Part shown: one piece after another, positions 1 through 11,888 of the stretch
How positions within the stretch are numbered: position 1 is the stretch's first letter
Layout: each line of letters opens with the position of its first letter
Assembly: GCA_021014325.1 (NCBI GenBank)
Contig: CM037462.1
Coordinates: forward strand, 18,620,135 to 18,684,134
Direction of reading: 5' to 3'
Source of the DNA: Plazaster borealis
Lineage: Eukaryota > Echinodermata > Asteroidea > Forcipulatida > Labidiasteridae
DNA: 64,000 bases
Program-made: the position numbers and the translations under genes
The notes under the pieces: model-generated
Databases searched by the model: none
Seen by the model: the letters and a program-made list of their open reading frames with translations, nothing else
What the model was told of the DNA's origin: nothing

Positions 1-1133
1 CAACAGGTTCACCAACAGTACCAGTGTTGTACCTTATTTGATTCAAAGGGAGTAAGTGTACCACAAACAACAGGTTCACCAAAAGTACCAGTGTTGTACC
101 TTATTTGATTCAAAGAGAGTAAGTTTACCATAAACAACAGGTTCACCAGCAGTACAGTGTTGTACCTTATTTGATTCAAAGAGAGTAAGTTTACCATAAA
201 CAACAGGTTCACCAACAGTACAAGTGTTGAACCTTACCTTGATTCAAAGAGAGTAAGTTTACCATAAACAACAGGTTCACCAACAGTACCAGTGTTGTAT
301 CTTATCTTGATTCAAAGGGAGTAACTTTACCATAAACAACAGGTTCACCAGCAGTACAAGTGTTGTACCTTATTTGATTCAAAGAGAGTAACTTTACCAT
401 AAACAACAGGTTCACCAACAGTACAAGTGTTGTACCTTATCTTGATTCAAAGAGAGTAAGTTAACCATAAACAACAGGTTCACCAACAGTGCCAGTGTTG
501 TACCTTATCTTGATTCAAAGAGAGTAAGTTTACCATAAACAACAGGTTCGCCATCAGTACCAGTGTTGTACCTTATCTTGATTCAAAGAGAGTAAGTTTA
601 CCATAAACAACAGGTTCACCAACAGTACCAGTGTTGTACCTTACCATGATTCAAAGAGAGTAAGTGTACCATAAACAACAGGTTCACCAACAGCACCAGT
701 GTTGCACCTTATTTGATTCAAAGAGAGTAAGTTTACCATAAACAACAGGTTCACCAGCAGTACAGTGTTGTACCTTATTTGATTCAAAGGGAGTAAGTTT
801 ACCATAAACAACAGGTTCACCAACAGTACCAGTGTTTTACCTTATCTTGATTCAAAGAGAGTAAGTTTACCATAAACAACAGGTTCACCAACAGCACAGT
901 GTTGTACCTTATCTTGATTCAAAGGGAGTAAGTTTACCATAAACAGGTTCACCAACAGTACCAGTGTTGTACCTTATCTTGATTCAAAGGGAGTAAGTTT
1001 ACCACAAACAACAGGTTCACCAACAGTACCAGTGTTGTGCCTTATCTTGATTCAAAGGGAGTAAGTTTACCACAAACAACAGGTTCACCAACAGTACCAG
1101 TGTTGTGCCTTATCTTGATTCAAAAAGAGTAAG
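1..1133. repeat. Satellite array, 66-68 bp unit, about 17 copies
   Basis: Head-to-tail copies of one unit begin at 1, 68, 135, 201, 269, 337, 404 and 472 and continue to about 1133. Each unit carries the landmarks CAACAGGTTCACC, GTGTTGTACCTTAT, TTGATTCAAAG and GAGTAAGTTTACCATAAA. Copies differ by point changes and by 1-4 base indels (one near 942 lacks CAA). The array runs off the left edge, so its true length is unknown. It translates as a repetitive peptide on the minus strand, but indels that are not multiples of three break the frame, so it is not coding. Copies are adjacent with no unique spacers, so this is not a CRISPR array. Confidence 0.97.
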
Positions 1134-3535
1134 CAGGCGAGTGAGGTTTTTTTCCGCAAATGGAGTGGACTGTTATGAACGCACTAGACTTTGAAATTTC
1201 TGTTTTATTTTATGGGTTGTTTCCGGTACATTAACTGCAATGCGTCTGGAATGAAACACGGGTACATAATCTACAACAGCTATAGGTTTTACACAAGCGA
1301 ACAATCTAAACTTATCGTACTGTTTCCTTCTGTGGTTATCTACCATCACTATTTTTTTAAGCTGGTGTTAAACATGATCATGTAGACTGTTTCACATACG
1401 ACACCTTATCGGTACAACCAGGAGATCTCCCCCCGTCAATCCATTGCTACCATGATATCCTTAAAAAAAGAAAAATACGTGTCGGCTCGTTCGTGGTTCA
1501 ACGCACATCAAGCAATTCCTAAAAGCACAAAGGCATAAACTAAAAATGGAATACACAAAAAAAAAACGAAACAGAGAGGGAGAGAGAAAAGGGATATAAG
1601 TTTTGCATACACAAAAAAGTCACAACAAAAAATGTCGTTGCTGGGGTCACGGACAAGCGCGGCTGACAAGGCCCTTGGGCCAAATACGGGGAGTTGGAAA
1701 AAGGACATTTAGGTCAAGCATTCGGTGCCAAAACCACCGGTATTGTTGAAACTGGGACAAGTAGAAGGGGAATAATGAAAGGTTACAAGGAGTAGAACAA
1801 TCCAGGCATGATGTAAAACCAGGTGTGTGTTTATGCCCCTGGGGTGGGGGGGGGGGTGATACACAGCTTGGGGTACCTCCTACCCGTAGAATGAACACTG
1901 TTCGGGGTTTGTGACACTATTATGAGCTTTTGTGCAAAATGGTTTACGTTCACATTTTTGTAGATCGCACTTCAGCTTTCTCTTAAACTTGTATTTAACA
2001 GTATTCACAAATTTGAGACGAGTCTGTGAAGGTAGTTAGACCACTATCTTCAATTATTCCATTGACAATGGTGACCAAAGCGAGACTTGAATGAATAATA
2101 GTAGGCTAGTAATCGTAAATAGTCTGGTTTCCTCCGCTCATCATTGAGTGTACACTGTACACTGAGAATCATCACTGTGGCTCTTGACTCATTTCTCTCA
2201 TACCATGATTTAGGTTCCGTACGACCTCCCCCCCCCCCCACCCCTCCTCCCACACATCCCATAAGCTGCTAAACAAGCAAAACTGCTTAACATATATGCT
2301 AAACAAAAAGAAGCAACAAGTCACAGTAAGTATTGAATGTTATTTTGGCCTGTAACCCATTTTCAGCAAAATAGTTTATGTGCTAAGAGCGAAGTACGAA
2401 ATTAGTCTCTATATTGGTACTGACGTCCCAATGTACATGTTTGCCCTCAATAAATCCTTCTCTCAAATCGTAAATTTTACTCAAACTCCTTCCACCAAAA
2501 TTCCGGCCACATAGTGTGCGATTCTTTCACTGAACGCTCGTATCACCTGTGCGAACAATAATACGTGCAGATGATTGCCCCAAACTCATTGCAGTAAATC
2601 TTTAACGCTGGGACAGTGTTTCCCGCCTAAAATGAATTCTCGGCCTAGAAACGTCTGCTTAGACTAACGCGATATACATCTGACATACTACGATGTTAGT
2701 GCGTGCAATGGTCTGGTAGCCAGTATATCTTCTTTAATTGATGTGTATTGTAAACGGACAGGACTTGTGGGTGATCAGGTTGCCTGTCTAATTTATTATT
2801 AGTTTGCAAGAAAGTAAAAAGGGGCCATGAATAAAGGGGCCCGTGGTGTCGTCAGTTTGTTGTAAAGGATGTGGATGTTTGTCGAGGAAGAGGGGCTTGG
2901 GTTTATTGTGTTTAATTCTTTAGTTGCAGTGGGTGCTTTTGAAACTGTGCTTACTTTCTTCACTAAAAAATATGATAAAAACCGGTACAACAACGGGTAG
3001 TTCAAGTTTAATCAAAACTAATCAATCTACAAGCAAATTAAATAAATAAATTGCAAAATAGTTAACAAATAAAAATACTGTATGAATTCCGTCGCATTTT
3101 TAGTATTAATATAGTTGCAATTTTTTAATGCAAACCACATTACAATGTTTTCGTAATGGCATAGTGCGTAGAGTACCGGAGTATGATACAGCACGTGGTA
3201 CATACAATGCACATGTACCTTACGCCTGCACTATAACATTCCATGGCAGATATTTTGACCAAAGGATCGCTATTTAAAAGTGTGACACAAACGATCTGAA
3301 AAGCTCAGTGTGATGCTACCACAAGTGATCGACCATGTAAAGTACCTTCGTCTTCAAACACCCAGCATTTATTACGATAAGCCAAATAGAGATGAAATAT
3401 CAAGTGAACCGGGTGCAAAACACAAACCCAATCCTCGGCGTTTTCGACGAAAAACGAGAACCCCTAATTTTATGGAAACCTTCCACCTGGACAACTACAC
3501 TCTCAAAATAAAAAGCCAATGATATAAGCAAACCT
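1134..3535. other. Noncoding AT-rich stretch, no gene seen
   Basis: Contains short runs of C or G (1848-1857, 2225-2240) and scattered short open frames, none with a recognisable domain. A minus-strand E2F-like core (TTCCCGCC) lies at 2620-2627. A 70-codon frame at 3310-3522 overlaps a similar antisense frame and looks like chance. I see nothing else I can support. Confidence 0.6.
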
Positions 3536-3905
3536 TTAAAGGTATCGTACACGTTTGGTAATGACTCAAAACAAATATTAGCATAAAAACTTACTTGCAG
3601 CAACGGAGAGCTGTTGATAGTATAAAACATTGTAGGAAACGACTCCCTCTGAAGTAACGTAGTTTTTGAGAAAGAGGTAATTTCTCACTAAAATAATAAA
3701 AGACTTCTTGCAAGAAGTTTTTATTCCTATCTGAAAGCACACCAATGTGTACAACATGGGTGTTTTTTCTTTCATCATTTTCTTGCAACTTCGATGACCA
3801 ATTGAGCCTAAATTTTCAGAGGCTTGTTATTGTATGCATATGTTGGGATACACCAAGTGAGAACACTGGTCTTTGACAATTTCCAAACGTGTTCAGTGCC
3901 TTTAA
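3536..3905 (-). mobile_element. TTAA-flanked MITE, family A (copy A1)
   Basis: Bounded by TTAA at 3536 and 3902. The right end in this orientation reads as the family A terminus (TTAAAGGCACTGAACACG on the minus strand) and the left end is its inverted partner. Interior landmarks are shared with the ten other A copies: CAAAGACCAGTGTTCTCAC, GGCTCAATTGGTCATCG and TACTATCAACAGCTCTCC. The centre is a perfect palindrome ACTTCTTGCAAGAAGT at 3703-3718. No transposase is encoded. The 78-codon frames inside recur in other copies only because the DNA is homologous. Confidence 0.92.
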
Positions 3906-4244
3906 CTGCGGTAGCTGACAAAAATCACCATTTATCAAAAAGGGTACAGGTCTGTAACAAGCCAAGGTGAATTAAATGTGCATTTGAGCAGTTATAATCC
4001 CACTTGTGTAGAGCCAACTATCGGGGCTGAAAATGGGCATTGTTGAATGAGCCGTGGCCTAGATCCTGGAAGCTACTGTCTGTAATAAGTTCAGGGTCGC
4101 CCCTCATGCATTGTTGACGTCATAAGCACCACAGCTGACCGTTAAGTAAACTTCGGTTAAGTGCAGACTATACACCCCCCCCCCCACTCCCTCCCTCCCC
4201 TTTCTAATGCCGGTCAATGAGGGTACCCGTGAACTATCCACTAC
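3906..4244. other. Unique noncoding spacer
   Basis: AT-rich DNA between two MITEs with a C run at 4176-4186. Nothing gene-like is visible. Confidence 0.6.
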
Positions 4245-4306
4245 TTAGAGGGTCTGTATACGTTTGGTAATTGGAACCCACTGTTTGTTTCAATCCTATT
4301 ACAGTT
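4245..4306 (+). mobile_element. 5' fragment of a family D MITE (D0)
   Basis: Starts TTAGAGGGTCTGTATACG, close to the D terminus TTAAAGGGATTGTATACG, and continues through GGAACCCACTGTTTGTTTC as in D2 and D4. The homology stops after about 60 bases, where a segment shared with the flank of D5 begins. It is therefore a truncated element at a rearrangement junction. Confidence 0.75.
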
Positions 4307-4356
4307 ACGAGTGCAATTATCCAAGATGGCGGACAAACCGTAATCTTCCTTTTACT
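4307..4356 (+). repeat. Flank segment duplicated at 33815-33863
   Basis: About 50 bases ending at the TTAA of D1 are nearly identical to the bases just left of D5 at 33815-33863. The shared part includes the YY1-like word CCAAGATGGCGGACAAACC. Only one or two single-base differences are visible. Shared sequence outside an element boundary means a copied locus, not simple transposition. Confidence 0.85.
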
Positions 4357-4668
4357 TTAAAGGCATCGTACACGTTTGGTAATTGGAGCCTATATAGTTC
4401 TAGATATATACCATAAAACTAACCTGTGAAAATTTCATTTCAAAGGGTGGTAGCGTTTTTGAGATATTGCCGAAAATCTGGAGTGGTTATGTCCACGCAG
4501 GAAAAATAATCTGCAATATTGGAATACACAATCTGAGAAACGTTACTGTCAGTAACGCTTCTCAGATTCAACTTTTGGGGGATAAAATTGGTGTATTTTT
4601 CCGTATATATAACCGCAGTAATCCTAAGTGAAAATTTTCTCAAAATGCTTAATACTATCCAAAGCAAT
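4357..4668 (+). mobile_element. TTAA MITE, family D, right end missing (D1)
   Basis: Left terminus TTAAAGGCATCGTACACG at 4357, with interior landmarks CATAAAACTAACCTGTG and GAAAATCTGGAG. The inverted-repeat centre at about 4530-4567 has arms AATCTGAGAA and TTCTCAGATT around GTTACTG. Homology ends near 4668 after ATACTATCCAAAGC, so the right terminal repeat is absent. Its left part shares CATCGTACACG and GGAGCCTAT with D5 rather than with D2 or D4. Confidence 0.85.
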
Positions 4669-4821
4669 GAGGTGGAGGAAGGGAAATATCACACCCTCGA
4701 AAGTATCAAAGTTGGTACACGTTTTGAAGAATGTTAGGGGAAATGATGAATAGTGGTATTGTATTTCCAGAGGGTGGGTGGTGGGCATCTTCAATCAAAA
4801 TAATTGTTCTTAAAAACGAGG

Positions 4822-4935
4822 AGCACGGGTTTTGGGGGTTGGGTGGTTCGGTGTTTTTTTTGGTGTTTTTTTGTGTGTTTTTTTTTTTTTTTTTTTTTTT
4901 CGGGGGGGGGGGGGGTGGTTGGTTGGTGGGGCGGT
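4822..4935. repeat. G/T low-complexity tract with T23 and G14 runs
   Basis: GGG-rich and TTT-rich words lead into 23 T at 4878-4900, one C, then 14 G at 4902-4915, followed by GGTTGG words. The G tract can form G-quadruplexes. Overlapping frames in all phases here (about 75-96 codons) are products of the low complexity. Confidence 0.9.
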
Positions 4936-4948
4936 TCGTTTCCCCTCC

Positions 4949-5172
4949 TACACTGCAAAAACTGGGTGTTAAATTTGACACCATGGGTGTTGTCGCATAT
5001 AGATACCTCTATCAAAATTAAGATTATAGTGTTAAAATAACGCCAATGTAGGCCTAATTGTTTTGGCAGAAATTAGTGTTATTTTAACAACCCTATTGCG
5101 TAAATTGTTATTCTTTTAAGGCATCTACAACACCCACGTTGTCAATTTTAACACCCCAGTTTTTGCAGTGTA
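4949..5172 (+). mobile_element. TA-flanked foldback MITE, family C (C1)
   Basis: Begins TACACTGCAAAAACTGGG and ends with the inverse CCAGTTTTTGCAGTGTA, so both ends lie next to TA. The arms repeat the word GGTGTTAAAAT and its inverse, giving an almost completely self-complementary 220 bp element. Three other copies lie in the window. TA at both ends suggests Tc1/mariner-type mobilisation; this is inferred. Confidence 0.9.
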
Positions 5173-7300
5173 TTTTTATCTCCTTAAATACACACCTTGG
5201 AATGCATCCAAGATCGACCGCTACGTCTGATAATGGTCGGCAATCAGCTTCCGATTGCGTTGGCGACTTTTATCAACCAGTGGCCGTCTCGTTTGTCGAG
5301 TCGGATAATGCTTTTCAAATTGAACACATTCAAATTCCATTCGTAGCTCATTAGTCACAAGGTGTGGTTGGATCTTATCTCATGTAATCTTACGCGATTG
5401 ACCAGCCTTCCTCGGTTTCGAATAAACGACTTGCCGTTTACAAAAAAGTGCCTTGAAAAACCCCGAAAAAACACCCCAAGAGTCCAGAAAATTCCCCTCT
5501 CACCCTCTTGGCCTTGCCGGGGCCGGCTCTTTAATGACCTTAACTTGCAACTCAATTCTCGAGGTTTAAGAAGCAAGTTTCTGGCGACTGAAGACCCACC
5601 CCCCCCCCCTTCGTTTTTAAGGCTCCGTGGTCGCGCATCACTTTGCGAAGTCAACCCGAAATCCTAAGTAAGTGAGTACCCGTCAGCCTAGATGCAATGC
5701 AGCAGTGAATAATCAACACGATCTTCATGTAACCGGTCCAGTTGGCACCGAATTTATTTTACTGTCGTTTGTTTCTGTCTTGTCCCAGCCTGTTTCTCTA
5801 TTTCTTTCCCTTTCCTCTCCCCCCTTCTTACTCTTCTTTATTTCTTTATCCCGCATCCCCCCGCGGGCATTATGGTTTTAGTACACGGCACGAGCCCTGG
5901 CTATGCCGCGGTCCCTACAACTAAAATCCAAGGTCCTTTACAACGGTCGGATATGTAGTATTCGATTGCGCAAACAAACAGCATGCATGGGCAGGATAAA
6001 GATCACACTACCTTTTAGAAGTGCAAGGAGAGGTGAAACGAGCCGGGGATTTGGTTTCTTATATAGCTCAGTCCCTTTTACTTTCCCCATTTAGGTTTTT
6101 TTTTCCCTTTCCTTTTTTTTCCCTTTCATTCTTTTTGACCGTGTTGCGCCGCCGTCGTGCATTTATCAGCCTACGAGTTCGAGGCTTTAGTTTAAGGACA
6201 GGTGTGAATATTGACCCTTAAACTGCAAAAAGGGAAATCAAGAATCCATATAGTGTTGGGGGTACTTGTACATTTTTGAGACAGTGTTCTTTTAAACAAA
6301 ATTGTTTGTATTTATCGGGACACGGGCCGAACCTTAAAGAGGAGGTTTGTTACTTGATTGTTATCATTATTTATCTGGCTTTTGAGGACAATTATTATGT
6401 AAAATTAACGCTCATTGTGTCATTGTGTTTCCTTGTCACGTGACTGCCTACAGTGATTGTTGTTGCGTGTTGTTTTGTTCTTGTATTTTGTTTTTTACGT
6501 TCACGGCATTTTGTTTTCCGCGTGGTATTGACATTATTCAAAGAAGTAGCGGGTCGGTTTTGTCAATAATCCATACATTTAAAAAAATAAAAATCTTACC
6601 GAGTTGGTTGTTCCTGGTGAAGTAGCTGTGCTAGATGCCTTGTCTGTCCATGTAGCTACCCATATGCCAGTCTGTGCAGATAATCCACCACTCCCACCAC
6701 TCCCACCACAAACTTGGAACATTATTTCATCCACTGCATCTTGTCTTCCCAAAAATCCTCTTCATTTTGTGGAATCGCATCCATGAAGATTCTTACTTTA
6801 ACTGGACGTATCATAAGGTTTGTTCGTCCAAACCAAAAGCAGATCACGATTTTAAGAAACCTTATAGGTGACCATCGTCCTGCCAGACTCACTTGCACTA
6901 GTACGAGTGACTGCAACATGTTATTTGGGAGGAAGAAAGCAACCTCTTAGCTTGGAAGCCATGGAATTTATCCGAGACAATAATCATTTTGTTCATTAAC
7001 ACAATGGCAATGAATCCGTCGTTCTTTGTAAAAAAAAAAGGTGGAGGTATTTTGGTCAAGGTGGGCCTACACCTAATACAAATGAGATTTAAGCGAAATA
7101 ATCACCTGGTGCCGAAATAACATTCTTCAGGTCAGATTTAACGGACAGGATTTTATTATGTTCCCTCTTTTTATTGTTTTTCTTATTTGTTTTTTAAATA
7201 CTGCACCTTGTTTCAGTTGCGTCAATGAGGGCGTGAATAATTCATTTCCAAACTAAAGCCATGCAGCATTTGAAAGACAATTTTTGAAACAGTTTATTTT
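5173..7300. other. Noncoding, mixed composition, no gene supported
   Basis: 5190-5360 and 5360-5670 are less AT-rich than their surroundings and hold open frames of 71 (+) and about 100 codons (both strands), without known domains. Pyrimidine-rich tracts occupy 5790-5850 and 6090-6135. No promoter-plus-frame combination convinces me. These blocks could be conserved noncoding DNA or isolated exons; comparison with related genomes would tell. Confidence 0.5.
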
Positions 7301-7468
7301 GTGAAAGGCTTTATGCCTGAAGCCTTTCTTAAATTCAAACCACACTACTTCTAAGTGGGTAGTTTATCTAAATTTTTTATACTATCAACAGCTCTTCGGT
7401 GCTCCTTACCAAGTAAGTTGTTATGGTAATTTGTATAGTAATTACAAAAAAAGTATACCCTGCCTTAA
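7301..7468 (+). mobile_element. Truncated MITE of the A7 subfamily, abutting A2
   Basis: Contains the hairpin GAAAGGCTT...AAGCCTTTC, then TATACTATCAACAGCTC and GTGCTCCTTACCAAGTAAG, and ends GTATACCCTGCCTTAA. This matches the right half of the 22466-22843 element. The left half is missing. Its terminal TTAA at 7465-7468 is also the first TTAA of A2, so A2 probably inserted exactly at this older element's end. Confidence 0.75.
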
Positions 7469-7836
7469 AGGCACTGAACACGTTTGGTAATTGTCAAAGA
7501 CCAGTATTCTCACTTGGTGTATCCCAACATATGCATAAAATAACAAGCCTGTGGAAATTTCGGCTCAATTGGTCATCGAAGTTGCAAAAATTATGAAAGA
7601 AAAAACACCCTTGTTGTACAAATTTGTGTGCTTTCAGATAGGAATAAAAACTTCTTGCAAGAACTTTTTATTATTTTAGTGAGAAATTACCTCTTTCTCA
7701 AAAACTACTTTACTTCAGAGGGAGTCGTTTCCTACAATGTTTTATACTATCAACAGCTCTCCGTTGCTCGTTACCAAGTAAGTTTTTTTGCTAATATTTG
7801 TTTTGAGTCATTACCAAACGCGTACGATACCTTTAA
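7465..7836 (+). mobile_element. TTAA MITE, family A (A2)
   Basis: Left end TTAAAGGCACTGAACACG, right end reading CCAAACGCGTACGATACC then TTTAA at 7832-7836. The interior matches A1, A3, A6 and A11 closely. The centre AACTTCTTGCAAGAACTT has one mismatch from a perfect palindrome. Noncoding. Confidence 0.93.
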
Positions 7837-10115
7837 ACATTTAGTGGATAAGTCGGGGCGTTCGATACAAGTGAGTTTTGGGGGACTTATATCAATCTTT
7901 ATTTAATTGGATAAAAGCCTTTTATTTTTCTGAAGTTTGCAGAAACAATATTGGTGGGAAAGGCAGGGCGTCGATTTTGTTATGTGGCCATTTTTATCAT
8001 TTGGGGCGTGGGCGGGCGTGGGCGTACTTACTTATTAATAGCACAAAAATGCCCATCTGACATCGCTCAGCTATGTGTGTTATCACCACTACCATTATCG
8101 TTGACCGTACCGGGTACCAACAGACCTTCTTCTCACGTTCTCTTTCTGAAAATCATGCTGCATTCGCTGTCATATTTCCCGCGCATCACCCACCTTGCCC
8201 CCCCCTTACACATTTACCACCATCTTCGTCCATTTTGTGCTTGATATGGGGCATTGTGGTACCCCCTTATATAATTGTGTCTTCATTGTGTGCTTGGAAT
8301 CTTAGGAATTCTTTAAAGGATTTTAGGGGGTGGTACTGTATAAGAGGAAAATAGTGCGTTCAAGTATGGGAACATTGGGGGGATGCCATCTGCCCCATGT
8401 TGGGCATGGTATATCTTCGTCGTGGTCCTCGTTCTTTGCTCTTTTATCTTTGTGACTTACAGAACAAGATGGCAAATAAATGTGTCTGGCCCAACAGGGG
8501 CAGGGATAAGATAAACGCGCGTAATTGCGAGTCCTATTTTGAGATAAGACATTTTTGGTATTGATGATTATGTTTGTCACAAATTAAAAAGTCACTATAA
8601 AGGTAGCCATAATGCAATTATAACCGGTCCTCACAAATTACGACCCTCGTGATGTCCACCTTCGTTAAAGTCTCAAATATCGATCAGAAATGCTGAAAAC
8701 ATAAGGGGTGAGGTTGGCCCCGGAAAACAAACAAAAAACAAGCCTGTTTATTAAGCCACTAAGTCCCCCAGAAAAAAATCTTATTCGAGTGAAACCCACT
8801 GGGGACCTCCATCGCCCGTGTCAAGTCCGTGGAACTCAGAGTGAACCCTGACCACACTAAAAAAAAAAAATCACCTGTGAATTTCTCAGCTATAAAAAAT
8901 ATTTTTAAAGAAATAATAATAAAAACACAGTGAGGGGAATGAGGTCCCATTCATCCCGGCATGCGAATTGAAACCTAGTGCGTGAATACACACCAGCAGT
9001 GGAGTTGTATTGCGCTGGTCAGTCAGGCGAGGAAATCTGGGTTAATTCCCGCTCACGCTTATTCCCAAGTTGTACTTAGAATAAGGGCCCTCTCTGTTAA
9101 GAAGAAACTAATAAAAAATAGCCTCGACTTTTCAAAGGTTGGTACCGTACTGGTAGAATCAGCCCAATCTCCCCTATTGTAAAAAGGAAATGTACGATTT
9201 GTTTCTCTCTCTCTCTCTGTGGGTAGGGGTTGACAGGTCTAAAATACTTGACAGTGTTTTTATTTCTAATTATTTTCCTCGTGTTTAAAAATCGTAGAAT
9301 GCGTTAGAAATGAGCCAAGTGGCTCAACAGCCGTAGGCCTTAAGATTGTGTATGAAGACGTGATAGATAAATTGTTCGTATGGGGAGGGCTTCCTCCAGT
9401 TGGATGGGGGTGTGATGGGATGTTGGAGTGAAAACTCTAGTCTATTTGTTGATCTTTTGAGGATTATTTTGATAATCGCAGTCTGTGGGTCGATTCAAGT
9501 ATTCTTACAAAAGATTTCTCCTCTCCCATTATGTGGCATAGCTCTCTTCTATAGTCAGTCCAGCTCCTATTATAAGCCATTTACCTAAAAGCTCTGGTAG
9601 TTTATACATTATTTCTCTCATTGCATCCAGTCTGTTTTGTTTTGTTTTGATTTGCGTTACCTGTTTGTCTTGTCTCCATGTTTGTAGTTTGTCTGTCTAG
9701 GCTGTCTTCTACAAGCCTTGGCTTAATCTGACAGCCTCATACTCTCTTTTGTTTTAGTATGCATAGATTAACTCTATCCCTCCAACTTCTGTGCTTATTA
9801 TTTCGCATATATGTAATATTCTGTGTATATGTTATTTTTTGAGAATAGTTTTATGAAATAAATGTTGACTTGAATAACATTTGTATACTTTTCTGGGAAA
9901 TATATTTATTGTGACAAAACCATGGAGTCTGGTGCCAAACCATTGATTTGTAGCTAGGACGCCTTGAAGGTGTCGTCTGAATGATGTAGAGGCCGGGGCC
10001 GTGCTGGATCTATCGTAGCTTCACCATATCGGCAGAACCTCAAACGGTCGCAACTTTCCTGCTGTTTAAAGCAGTAATTAGGGGGATATCTACAAATTCC
10101 GGGCATCACTGTTTG
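7837..10115. other. Noncoding stretch with possible retroelement tail
   Basis: Includes (TC)n at 9207-9222 and, at about 9700-9880, an AT-rich segment ending ATGAAATAAATGTTGACTTG that resembles the 3' tail of a non-LTR retroelement; this is weak. Open frames of 60-97 codons at 7950-8360 overlap each other in different phases and show no domain. No gene is supported. Confidence 0.5.
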
Positions 10116-10622
10116 TCTGTCTGTCTGTCATTGTCTGTCTGTCTGTGCTTACAAGAGCTACATTGAGGGGCTACTTGTAAGTAGGATCTGTACTTGTGGG
10201 CTTTTCTCGTGTTGTGGGCTCATGCCCACAATGTTTAAAACAGAAAAGATTAAAGAAAAGGGATCATAGTCACAACCTGTGGAATGCCCACTATGTCACT
10301 CTCCTAATCAACGTCGCCTGTCATTGTCTGTCTGTCTGTCTGTCTGTCTGGGCTAACAAGATGTACATTGTGGGGGTGATTTTTAGGTAGGAACTGTACT
10401 TGCGGGGTATTTTTAAATTGTGGGGTTTAACCGCACAATGTTTTTCAAAGAGAAAATAAATGGGGAAAGCCCACAATGTCGCTCTACTATAAAGATGCCC
10501 GTGTGGTTTTTTTTTGTACACTTAACCCCATAATGTTTTTAACAAGAAAGATTAAAGAAAGGGGATAACAGAAAACACATGGGGAAAGCCGACAAGGCCG
10601 CTCGACTAAAGACGTCTGTGTT
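10116..10622. repeat. Diverged tandem repeat, about 2.5 units of 190 bp
   Basis: Unit 1 starts with (TGTC)n near 10116-10150 and unit 2 with the same motif at 10319-10350. Each is followed by ACAAGA(G/T)..TACATTG, then a GTACTTG(T/C)GGG word, ACAATGTTT, and a purine-rich AAGATTAAAGAAA-type stretch. A third partial unit starts near 10507 with ATAATGTTTTT, AAGATTAAAGAAAGGGGAT and ACATGGGGAAAGCC. Divergence between units is high, so the array is old. Confidence 0.75.
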
Positions 10623-11888
10623 TCAGGAACATGTTCACAGTCCAATATATACCCAATGCAAACTGTTTCATAGACTTTGATAATACTGCCACCATCTTGG
10701 TCATGCTCCTTGTGCCAATATACAGTAATGGATGCTAATAGTCATTGTACAGAAAGGAACCAGACTATTTCTCCGTCCAGCCTCGGTTTGGTTACATTGA
10801 TTTGAATGGGAGAACATTAAGATGGCCGACCATGGTCTATTACGCAACACATTTCACTGTTATGCTTGTTCCGTAAAAAAAATATAAAAAAATAAAACAA
10901 TCCAAAAACAAAAACAAATAAAATATATCCCCATCTTCATTAAGTAACCTTTAAGACACTTCTTCATTTTGGCCCACTTTTTGGAAAAGTAGATATATTC
11001 CGATCCTCCAGTAGTAAACAAAAAAAGTACAAACAAGAATGGGGAAAAACATAAACTACCACTTGTGAAAAAATTACATAAAACAGGTGGTTATGTTTTC
11101 TTGAAGTCCACACGTTTTTGTGTATTCATAATTCACGGTACAGTTTTGAGAATTGTTTGATAAATAAACGACGAATTCTTGATTGAATTACTCATCCTCG
11201 TCTCCTGGGTAAACTTCCCCTTTTAAAAAAATGTATAACAAAAAAACCCCCGCATCAACAGATGCGAGCATGCATTTTCGTGAATACCACATGTTAGTTT
11301 TTTTAGTGAGTGGACCTAATTGGTTGTCGTGGCGTTTAAATTGCATCTATTTCAGGCTGGTTGCTGTTTGTGAATGCCTTAATTCGTGACCGCATCAACA
11401 GAGGCACTATTAATGATGTTTTATAAAATGTTTTTGTGTGCAAAAAAAAAGACAACGTGTAATGGTCCAAATTGTACAGCCATGTGAAAGAGTTTTTATA
11501 CGGGCGCCGCCGAGTGCTGCTGCTACGGAGACTCGTCCAAGCGACGCACCGTGACGCCTTCCAACCAACCGCCGTGGTCGCACCCATGAGGGCCAGGTGA
11601 TGCAACACGCTCACGCTGGACGGAGAACTCCTGAAGGAAAATACACGGGCGAAATCCGATTTTATTGAACCTAAAAGAGGAGTAATCAAGTATCATTGCT
11701 TAGAGGGCTTATTAACTTCGCGGTTGATGCGGAGGTTTAGGACGTTAAGGTCATTTAAGGACGCAGAATTTAGTTCGTTGCTTCGAAAATATCGCTTGGA
11801 ATGTTGAATTAATTAAGAAACTGCAACCAGCTTCCGCAGTCAGCATTTTATTTAGAAGTGAGATGAGTGAATTTAGTAGTAAATGAGC
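10623..11888. other. Noncoding stretch, nothing identified
   Basis: AT-rich DNA containing a less AT-rich part at 11490-11640. The longest minus-strand frame (117 codons, 11336-11689) has no recognisable domain and starts at a non-canonical codon. YY1-like words (GCCACCATCTTGG at 10688, AAGATGGCCGAC near 10830) occur but have no other support. Confidence 0.5.

Noticed and set aside
1..1133. CRISPR-like or repeat-protein interpretation of the tandem array
   Set aside because: Units are adjacent with no unique spacers, and frame-breaking indels exclude a repeat protein.
7628..7906. Recurrent MQEN/NKNFLQ-type open frames in many MITE copies
   Set aside because: They recur only because the DNA is homologous; frames are broken or shifted between copies and carry no domain.
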